Assembly: GCA_028694565.1 (NCBI GenBank)
Contig: JAQVKR010000111.1
Location: 1 to 7,866 of the forward strand
Direction of reading: 5' to 3'
Length of the DNA stretch: 7,866 nucleotides
Origin: Gammaproteobacteria bacterium
GTDB taxonomy: Bacteria > Pseudomonadota > Gammaproteobacteria > DSM-26407
This document shows, piece by piece, positions 1 through 5,388 of this stretch. Positions within the stretch are counted from its first letter, which is position 1; each line of letters opens with the position of its first letter. A program made the position numbers and the translations under genes. The notes beneath the pieces are model-generated. The model had not been told where the DNA came from. It saw only the letters and a list, made by a program, of their open reading frames with translations, and ran no database searches.

Positions 1-1
1 C

Positions 2-1792
2 CGCGACCTCAGGATCCTCGCCGGGCTGCTGCCCTTCCTGCGGGAGTACCGCGGGCGGGTGCTGCTGGCGCTCGCCAGCCTGGCGCTGGCCAAGCTGGCC
101 GGCGTCGGCGTGCCGCTGGTGCTGAAGGAGATCATCGACGCCCTCGACACCGAGCGGGCCGCCGCGCTGGTCCTGCCCCTGGGGCTGCTGCTGGGCTACG
201 GCGCCCTGCGCCTTTCCAGCTCCATGTTCAACGAGTTGCGCGACTCGGTCTTCGCCCGGGTGCGCTACCGGGTCATGCGGCGCATCTCCATCCGGGTGCT
301 GGAGCATCTCCACGCCCTCAGCCTGCGCTTCCACCTGGAGCGCAATACGGGCGCCATCTCCCGCGACATCGAGCGCGGCACCCGCAGCGTGAGCATCCTG
401 CTCAACTACCTGGTCTTCAACATCCTCCCCACCCTGTTCGAGTTCGTCCTGGTGTCGGCGATCCTGCTCGGCAAGTACCCGGCCGGCTTCGCCGGCGCGG
501 TGCTGGTCACGGTGGGCGTCTACGTCACCTTCACCCTGCTCATCACCGAGTGGCGCATGCACTACCGGCTGCGCATGAACTCCCTGGACTCCCACGCCAA
601 CAGCCAGGCCATCGACGGGCTGATCAACTACGAGACGGTGAAGTACTTCGGCAACGACCGGTTCGAGGTCAGCCGCTACGACGGCAGCCTGTCGGAGTGG
701 GAGGACGCCGCGGTGAAGAGCCAGACCTCCATGTCGCTGCTCAACTTCGGCCAGGGCGCCATCATCGCCCTGGGCGTCACCGTGGTCATGGTGATGGCGG
801 GACAGGGCGTGGTCGCGGGTGCGCTGTCCCTGGGCGACCTGGTGCTGGTGAACACCATGATGCTGCAGCTGTTCATGCCGCTGGGGTTCCTCGGCGTGGT
901 CTACCGCCAGATCAAGCACACCCTGGTGGACATGGGCCAGATGTTCGACCTGCTGGAGCGCACCCCCGAGGTGCGTGACGCGCCCGACGCCGGCGAGCTG
1001 GGGCTGGCGCACGCCCCCGAGGTGCGCTTCGACCGGGTGAGCTTCGCCTACCAGCCGGAACGGCCCATCCTGCGGGAGGTGGACTTCGCCATCGCCCCGG
1101 GAACCAAGGTGGCGGTGGTGGGGCCCTCGGGCGCCGGCAAGTCGACCCTGGCGCGGCTGCTGTTCCGCTTCTACGAGGTGGGCTCGGGCGCGATCCGGGT
1201 GGACGGCCGGGACATCGCCGGGGTCACCCAGGAGAGCCTGCGCCGGGCCATCGGCATCGTTCCCCAGGACACGGTGCTGTTCAACGACACCATCCTCTAC
1301 AACATCGCCTACGCCCGCCCCGAGGCCAGCCGGGAAGAGGTGGAGCAGGCGGCCCGGCTGGCCCACATCCACGACTTCATCGCGGGGCTGCCCCAGGGCT
1401 ACGACACCGTGGTGGGCGAGCGGGGCCTGAAGCTCTCCGGCGGGGAGAAGCAGCGGGTCGCCATCGCCCGGGTGATTCTCAAGAATCCGCCCATCCTGGT
1501 GTTCGACGAGGCCACCTCCTCCCTCGACTCGCGCTCGGAGAAGGCCATCCAGACCTCGCTCGCCGAGGTGGCGGAGAACCACACCACCCTGGTCATCGCC
1601 CACCGCCTGTCCACCATCGTCGACGCGGACGCCATCCTGGTGATGGACCAGGGCCGGGTGGTGGAGCGCGGCACCCATGCCGACCTCCTCGCCGCCGACG
1701 GCATCTATGCCCGCCTCTGGGCCCTGCAGCAGGCCGAGTCCCGCGAGCCCCGCCTGCCGCCGACGGCGGCCGTGCCCGAGCCGGCCGAATAG
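2..1792 (+). CDS. Atm1/ABCB7/HMT1-type ABC exporter, permease fused to ATPase (5' partial)
   Basis: This is a half-transporter (membrane domain plus nucleotide-binding domain) expected to dimerise in the inner membrane and export glutathione-linked or metal-linked compounds. The reading frame is open from base 2, so the protein begins before the window; 596 residues are visible, and the GTG at 59 is an internal Val, not the start. Numbering from base 2, the membrane domain covers about residues 15-300 and carries Atm1 hallmarks: SRDIERGTRS, the stretch NYLVFNILPTLFE and NYETVKYFGN. The ATPase domain has Walker A GPSGAGKS (374-381), Q-loop Q422, signature LSGGE (478-482), Walker B with D502/E503, and switch H534, so it looks fully active. 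R185, R189, N248, Q251 and R302 match, at a constant offset of 21, the glutathione-pocket residues I recall for Novosphingobium Atm1. That implies about 20 missing N-terminal residues. The C-terminal tail (about 20 residues, Pro/Ala-rich) is not conserved. Family assignment is secure; the substrate is inferred. Confidence 0.95.
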   Translation, partial: RDLRILAGLLPFLREYRGRVLLALASLALAKLAGVGVPLVLKEIIDALDTERAAALVLPLGLLLGYGALRLSSSMFNELRDSVFARVRYRVMRRISIRVLEHLHALSLRFHLERNTGAISRDIERGTRSVSILLNYLVFNILPTLFEFVLVSAILLGKYPAGFAGAVLVTVGVYVTFTLLITEWRMHYRLRMNSLDSHANSQAIDGLINYETVKYFGNDRFEVSRYDGSLSEWEDAAVKSQTSMSLLNFGQGAIIALGVTVVMVMAGQGVVAGALSLGDLVLVNTMMLQLFMPLGFLGVVYRQIKHTLVDMGQMFDLLERTPEVRDAPDAGELGLAHAPEVRFDRVSFAYQPERPILREVDFAIAPGTKVAVVGPSGAGKSTLARLLFRFYEVGSGAIRVDGRDIAGVTQESLRRAIGIVPQDTVLFNDTILYNIAYARPEASREEVEQAARLAHIHDFIAGLPQGYDTVVGERGLKLSGGEKQRVAIARVILKNPPILVFDEATSSLDSRSEKAIQTSLAEVAENHTTLVIAHRLSTIVDADAILVMDQGRVVERGTHADLLAADGIYARLWALQQAESREPRLPPTAAVPEPAE

Positions 1793-1803
1793 ACTGATTC
1801 CCC

Positions 1804-1849
1804 GGTCGCAGACCCGGCGGTTTCAGCTGTCTTTTCTCCGGTCTGCGCC
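1804..1849. repeat. Imperfect inverted repeat after the ABC exporter gene
   Basis: CGCAGACC at 1807-1814 is the exact reverse complement of GGTCTGCG at 1840-1847. The stem extends outwards by GG/CC past a single bulged T (1806) and inwards by GG/CC past a bulged C (1815), leaving a loop of about 20 bases with a short T-rich run. It starts 12 bases after the stop codon at 1792, where a transcription terminator would be expected. No run of T follows the right arm, so it is not a classical intrinsic terminator. It could be a U-less terminator, an mRNA 3'-end stabilising hairpin, or chance in GC-rich DNA. Confidence 0.4.
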
Positions 1850-1893
1850 ATCCGCGCGATCCGGGGGCGTCCTCCTGAACAACTCCCGCGCTG

Positions 1894-1921
1894 CTGGCCC
1901 GGACCCCGTCCGCGGTGTAAA
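1894..1921 (+). promoter_or_regulatory. Possible sigma-70-like promoter for the phosphorylase gene (leaderless)
   Basis: TGTAAA at 1916-1921 matches four of six bases of the TATAAT -10 consensus in a locally AT-richer patch. A weak -35 candidate, CTGGCC at 1894-1899, lies 16 bases upstream and matches three of six. A -10 here would place transcription start at about 1928-1930, on the ATG of the phosphorylase gene at 1930. That fits the absence of a Shine-Dalgarno sequence. The prediction is weak on consensus alone and rests on the combined arrangement. Confidence 0.3.
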
Positions 1922-1929
1922 TTGGCGCC

Positions 1930-3480
1930 ATGGGCAAGGAACCGAACGGCAACGGGCTGCTGCGGCTGCGGCGGGTGGATATCGACACCTACCGGGAGAA
2001 CGTGGGCTACCTCCACCGGGAGTGCCCGGTCTACCGCGCCGAGGGCTTCCAGGCCCTGTCGAAGGTGGAGATCACCACCAACGGCAAGACGGTGCTGGCG
2101 CTGCTGAACGTGGTGGACGACGAGGCCATCGTCGCCCCCGACGAGCTGGGGCTCTCGGAGCAGGCCTTCGATCAGCTCGGGGTGGAGGCCGGCGCGCCGG
2201 TGCGGGTGGCCCAGGCCGAGCCTCCCGCCTCCATGGATGCGGTGCGGCGCAAGATCGCCGGCGAGCGGCTCACCGAGGAGGATTTCCACGCCATCACCCG
2301 CGACCTGGTCCACAACCGCTACTCGAAGATGGAAATGGCCGCCTTCCTGGTGGCCTCGGGCCAGACCGGCCTGGACCGGGACGAGGTGCTCTACTACACC
2401 CGCGCCATGGCCGAGTCGGGACGGCGGCTGGACTGGCACGAGCCGCTGGTGGCGGACAAGCACTGCATCGGCGGCATTCCCGGCAACCGCACCAGCATGC
2501 TGGTGGTGCCCATCGTCGCCGCTCACGGCATGCTCATCCCCAAGACCTCGAGCCGCGCCATCACCTCGCCGGCCGGCACCGCCGACACCATGGAGGTGCT
2601 GGCCCGGGTGGAGCTCTCGCCCGAACGCCTGCACAGCATCGTGCGCAAGGAGCGCGGCTGCCTGGCCTGGGGCGGGACGGCCCACCTGGCCCCCGTGGAC
2701 GACATCCTCATCGCCGTGGAACGGCCGCTGGGCATGGACGCGGTCGGCCAGATGGTGGCCTCCATCCTGTCCAAGAAGCTGGCGGCGGGGGCCACCCACC
2801 TGCTGGTGGACATCCCGGTGGGCCCGACCGCCAAGGTGCGGCACATGCGCCAGGCGCTCGCCCTGCGCAAGCTGTTCGAGTTCGTGGGCGATCGCATCGG
2901 CATCCTGCTGGAGGTCATCATCACCGACGGCCGCCAGCCCGTCGGCCGCGGCATCGGCCCGGTGCTGGAGGCCCGCGACGTGATGCAGGTGCTGGGCAAC
3001 CACCCCGACGCGCCGCCGGACCTGCGCCAGAAGTCCCTGCGCCTGGCGGGGCGGGTGCTGGAGTTCGACCCCGACGTCCGCGGCGGTCACGGCTTCGCCA
3101 TCGCCCGGGACATTCTCGACTCGGGGCGGGCGCTGGCCAAGATGAACGCCATCATCGCCGCCCAGGGCGGGCTGGAGACCGGTCCCGGGCCCGGCGAGCT
3201 GACCCACGAGGTCACCGCCGGCCAGGACGGCGTCGTGGTGGGCATCGACAACCTGCAGATGAACCGCATCGCCCGCCTTGCCGGCGCCCCCATGGACAAG
3301 GGCGCCGGGGTGGATCTGCTCAGGAAGCTGGGCGACCCGGTGCGGAAGGGTGAGCCCATCTATCGCATCCATGCCGAGTTCGAGGCCGACTTCCGCTTCG
3401 CCCGGAGGCTGGCCGAGCGCGACAGCGGCTACAGCATCGGGGCCACCGAGCAGCTGCCCGGCACCTACGTCGATTCCTGA
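1930..3480 (+). CDS. Type 2 thymidine/AMP phosphorylase family protein
   Basis: This 516-residue protein belongs to the long (type 2) branch of the thymidine/pyrimidine-nucleoside phosphorylases, which includes archaeal AMP phosphorylase (AMP + Pi to adenine + ribose 1,5-bisphosphate). Bacterial members are usually labelled 'putative thymidine phosphorylase'. About 90 N-terminal residues form the extra domain typical of type 2. They are followed by the helical domain (about 95-165), the phosphate loop [14 protein letters not shown] (176-189), the base/ribose motif [16 protein letters not shown] (205-220), the SKKLAAG segment, and a C-terminal PYNP-like domain ending in [17 protein letters not shown]. 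The second motif is of the AMP-phosphorylase type, unlike the GRGLxHTGGTxDK of DeoA. C179 replaces the Ser usual in this loop. The ATG at 1930 is chosen because an in-frame TAA lies at 1918-1920; there is no Shine-Dalgarno sequence, so translation may be leaderless. The next gene is a PRPP synthase homologue, supporting a role in nucleotide or ribose-phosphate salvage. Family is secure; the substrate (AMP, other NMP, or thymidine) is open. Confidence 0.93.
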   Translation: MGKEPNGNGLLRLRRVDIDTYRENVGYLHRECPVYRAEGFQALSKVEITTNGKTVLALLNVVDDEAIVAPDELGLSEQAFDQLGVEAGAPVRVAQAEPPASMDAVRRKIAGERLTEEDFHAITRDLVHNRYSKMEMAAFLVASGQTGLDRDEVLYYTRAMAESGRRLDWHEPLVADKHCIGGIPGNRTSMLVVPIVAAHGMLIPKTSSRAITSPAGTADTMEVLARVELSPERLHSIVRKERGCLAWGGTAHLAPVDDILIAVERPLGMDAVGQMVASILSKKLAAGATHLLVDIPVGPTAKVRHMRQALALRKLFEFVGDRIGILLEVIITDGRQPVGRGIGPVLEARDVMQVLGNHPDAPPDLRQKSLRLAGRVLEFDPDVRGGHGFAIARDILDSGRALAKMNAIIAAQGGLETGPGPGELTHEVTAGQDGVVVGIDNLQMNRIARLAGAPMDKGAGVDLLRKLGDPVRKGEPIYRIHAEFEADFRFARRLAERDSGYSIGATEQLPGTYVDS

Positions 3481-3501
3481 ATCTCCGCCCCGTGCCGGCT
3501 G

Positions 3502-3530
3502 CTGCGAAACCGGCGCCGGTGAGCTATGGT
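3502..3530 (+). promoter_or_regulatory. Possible weak promoter upstream of the PRPP synthase homologue
   Basis: TATGGT at 3525-3530 matches four of six bases of the -10 consensus. CTGCGA at 3502-3507 is a poor -35 candidate (three of six) at the standard 17-base spacing. It would give a leader of roughly 70 bases before the ATG at 3609. The 128-bp gap after the phosphorylase gene leaves room for a separate promoter, but read-through from upstream is equally possible. Confidence 0.22.
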
Positions 3531-3594
3531 TAGTGGTCCAGGGCAACCGCCAACCGGTCACCGCGATGACTCCAGACCTGAGAACGGCAACGGC

Positions 3595-3600
3595 AGGAGA
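3595..3600 (+). promoter_or_regulatory. Shine-Dalgarno site of the PRPP synthase homologue
   Basis: AGGAGA lies 8 bases before the ATG at 3609 and fixes that start over the in-frame ATG at 3618. The strong site contrasts with the upstream phosphorylase gene, which has none. Confidence 0.75.
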
Positions 3601-3608
3601 ATCCGGCC

Positions 3609-4538
3609 ATGTCTGACATGCTGGTACTCGGATTCCCGGAATACCGCTCCCCCGCCGTACGCCTGGGCGAGGCGCTGGACTGCCCCTGCGGCGCGGTCGC
3701 GGTCCATCGCTTTCCGGACGGGGAGAGCCTGGTGCGCCTGCCCCCGGAGCTGCCCCCCCACGTCATCCTGTGCCGCAGCCTGGAGCACCCCAACGACAAG
3801 CTGGTGGAGCTCCTGCTGGCCATCGACACGGCCCGCAGCCTCGGCGCCGAACGGCTGACCCTGGTGGCCCCCTACCTCTGCTACATGCGCCAGGACACCG
3901 CCTTCAATCCCGGCGAGGCCGTCAGCCAGCGGGTCGTGGGCAGGCTGCTCGGCGAACGGCTGGAGGCGGTGATCACCGTGGACGCCCACCTGCACCGGGT
4001 GAGCGATCTGCCCGAGGTGATCCCCGGCGCCCGGGCGATCAACCTGACCGCGGCGCCGCTGATGGCCGCGCGGCTCGCCCGGCGCAGCGACGGCCCCCTG
4101 CTGCTGGGCCCCGACCAGGAGTCGGAGCAGTGGGTGGCGGGCATCGCCGCCAAGGCGGGGCTGGAGTACGCCATCGCCCGCAAGGTCCGCCACAGCGACC
4201 ACGCCGTGAGCATCAGCCTGCCGGAGGTGGAAATCGCCGGACGGACGGTGGTGCTGGTGGACGACGTGGTGAGCACTGGGCACACGGTGGCCGAAACCGC
4301 CGCCGCCCTCAAGGCGGCCGGCGCCAGGCGGGTGGACTGCCTGGCGACCCATCCGCTGCTGGCCCCCGGCGCCGAGCAGCTGCTGGAGAAAGGGGGGATT
4401 GACACCCTCTGCAGCAGCGACAGCATCATCCACCCCAGCAACGTCGAGCAGCTGGCCGGACTCCTGGCGCGGGCAATCCGTTCCCTGGACGGCGCCGACA
4501 CCCTGGAGCCCGACAGCCTCATCGTCGACGGGGGTTGA
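3609..4538 (+). CDS. Ribose-phosphate pyrophosphokinase (PRPP synthase) homologue, archaeal-like
   Basis: The predicted cytosolic enzyme makes PRPP from ribose 5-phosphate and ATP, releasing AMP. At 309 residues it has normal family length. The N-terminal half carries PYLCYMRQD with R94-Q95-D96 (ATP binding), then FNPGEAVSQ and VDAHLHR (D125, H127, H129) at the catalytic histidine/metal region. The C-terminal half has GPDQESEQW (D169), the flexible-loop pair K192/R194, and the PRPP-binding loop VLVDDVVSTGHT (D218, D219). The main catalytic residues are therefore present. The DDxxSTGxT form of the loop and the GEAVS motif resemble archaeal and class III-like enzymes; the class I bacterial Prs usually has DDxxDTGGT and DLHAxQIQGFF. 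It is therefore probably a paralogue of the housekeeping Prs, used with the upstream phosphorylase and the downstream membrane protein, whose start lies 4 bases after this stop. Transferase fold and PRPP-synthase family are secure; the physiological substrate is inferred. Confidence 0.9.
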   Translation: MSDMLVLGFPEYRSPAVRLGEALDCPCGAVAVHRFPDGESLVRLPPELPPHVILCRSLEHPNDKLVELLLAIDTARSLGAERLTLVAPYLCYMRQDTAFNPGEAVSQRVVGRLLGERLEAVITVDAHLHRVSDLPEVIPGARAINLTAAPLMAARLARRSDGPLLLGPDQESEQWVAGIAAKAGLEYAIARKVRHSDHAVSISLPEVEIAGRTVVLVDDVVSTGHTVAETAAALKAAGARRVDCLATHPLLAPGAEQLLEKGGIDTLCSSDSIIHPSNVEQLAGLLARAIRSLDGADTLEPDSLIVDGG

Positions 4539-4542
4539 GCGC

Positions 4543-5208
4543 GTGCGCTCACCCTTCTCGCCCCTGCAGCTGCTGCTGTTCATCTTCCTCATCGCCTTCC
4601 TGGTGGTGTTCGTACAGCTCGGCGTGCTCACCATCGCGGTGGAGAAGCTGGGCCTTTCACCCTCCTCCGCGCTGCTGCTGCTGGCCGCCTCGCTGTTCGG
4701 CAGCGCCATCAACCTGCCGCTGTTCCAGATGGACGCCCGCCCGCCGCCCCCCGGACAGATCGACTGGCGCTTCCGCACCCTCCTGCGTCCGCCCCTGGCC
4801 TTCACCGGCAAGACCGTGGTGGCGGTGAACCTGGGCGGCTGCCTGATCCCGCTGACCTTTTCCGCCTACCTGATGCGGCTCCACCCCCTGGGCTGGGGCG
4901 AGGTGCTGGCGGCGGTGGCGGCGGTGGCGGCCATCAGCCACTGGATCAGCCGGCCCATCCCCGGGCTCGGCATCGGCATGCCCATTTTCGTCGCCCCCCT
5001 GGCCGCCGCGGCCGTGGCCCTGCTGGTGGACCCGCAGCAGAGCGCGCCGCTGGCCTACATCTGCGGCACCCTGGGCGTCCTGGTGGGCGCCGACCTGCTG
5101 CGCATCAAGGACATCCGCGCCATGGGGGTGCCCATCGCCGCCATCGGCGGGGCGGGCACCTTCGACGGCATTTTCATGACCGGCATCGTCGCCGTGCTGC
5201 TCGCCTGA
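4543..5208 (+). CDS. DUF1614-type polytopic membrane protein
   Basis: The 221-residue hydrophobic protein has roughly five to seven predicted membrane segments: clear ones at about 8-33, 42-62, 91-111, 121-136, 146-162, 170-186 and 196-220. I recognise it as resembling DUF1614, a family of unknown function in bacteria and archaea. Conserved-looking polar or glycine motifs lie in or next to the membrane segments: N96-L-G-G, SRPIPGLGIG (136-145), GADLLR (182-187) and GGAGTFDGIF (202-211). A proline-rich loop at 66-70 follows segment two. The GTG at 4543 is chosen because it is the only start codon before the first membrane segment, four bases after the upstream stop; GGGG at 4531-4534 may serve as a weak ribosome site. 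Translation is thus likely coupled to the PRPP synthase homologue. No signal peptide, transporter signature or known catalytic motif was recognised. The function is unknown; a transport or membrane-enzyme role tied to the upstream nucleotide genes is only a guess from context. Confidence 0.85.
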   Translation: MRSPFSPLQLLLFIFLIAFLVVFVQLGVLTIAVEKLGLSPSSALLLLAASLFGSAINLPLFQMDARPPPPGQIDWRFRTLLRPPLAFTGKTVVAVNLGGCLIPLTFSAYLMRLHPLGWGEVLAAVAAVAAISHWISRPIPGLGIGMPIFVAPLAAAAVALLVDPQQSAPLAYICGTLGVLVGADLLRIKDIRAMGVPIAAIGGAGTFDGIFMTGIVAVLLA

Positions 5209-5219
5209 GGCCCGCCGGT

Positions 5220-5263
5220 CCCGGCGCCCGCGCGGCTCGCGACGGCAGCGGCCCTGCGCCGGG
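5220..5263. repeat. GC-rich inverted repeat downstream of the DUF1614 gene
   Basis: CCCGGCGC at 5220-5227 and GCGCCGGG at 5256-5263 are exact reverse complements separated by 28 bases. They begin 12 bases after the stop codon at 5208. There is no T run after the right arm. The position suits an operon-end hairpin, but an 8-base match in DNA this rich in G and C may be chance. Confidence 0.28.
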
Positions 5264-5356
5264 CGGCGCGCGGCGGTGCCCGGGGGTGTGAACCGAGCCA
5301 TGTTTCCGGCCCCGGCGGCCGACTACGCTTAAGGGCAACCCCCTGGCGGACGAGAA

Positions 5357-5371
5357 CGATCCGAGGGATCG
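5357..5371 (+). promoter_or_regulatory. Short perfect hairpin next to the sensor gene's ribosome site
   Basis: CGATCC at 5357-5362 and GGATCG at 5366-5371 form a perfect 6-bp stem with a GAG loop. Only one base separates the stem from the AAGGAG Shine-Dalgarno site. In the mRNA this could keep the ribosome site exposed or modulate its use. It is a structural observation only. Confidence 0.4.
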
Positions 5372-5372
5372 G

Positions 5373-5378
5373 AAGGAG
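5373..5378 (+). promoter_or_regulatory. Shine-Dalgarno site of the PAS/GGDEF sensor gene
   Basis: AAGGAG lies 10 bases before the ATG at 5389. The spacing is slightly long but acceptable, and it identifies that ATG as the start. Confidence 0.7.
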
Positions 5379-5388
5379 ACATCGGCGG

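Noticed and set aside
59..61. GTG as the start of the ABC exporter
   Set aside because: The frame is open to the window edge and the upstream residues (RDLRILAGLLPFLREYRGR) look like normal Atm1-family N-terminal sequence, so the gene starts before the window.
1677..3561. Long open frames overlapping the phosphorylase gene on both strands (558 codons at 1677-3353 on +, 618 codons at 1705-3561 on -)
   Set aside because: Their translations are low-complexity Gly/Arg/Pro/Ala/His-rich strings with no family motif, and they overlap a gene with clear conserved motifs. They reflect scarce stop codons in GC-rich DNA.
4399..4542. Longer N-terminus for the DUF1614 protein, starting inside the PRPP synthase gene
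   Set aside because: The extra 48 residues are Ser/Thr/Pro-rich out-of-frame translation of the PRPP synthase gene. The GTG at 4543 directly precedes the first membrane segment.
3558..4811. 417-codon open frame on the - strand opposite the PRPP synthase homologue
   Set aside because: It is a shadow of the + strand gene; no motif or ribosome site supports it.
5299..5336. Promoter for the sensor gene around TACGCT (5324-5329), or a FliA-type GCCGACTA box (5318-5325)
   Set aside because: TACGCT matches only three of six -10 bases and no acceptable -35 lies at the right spacing. The FliA-like box has no TAAA element upstream.
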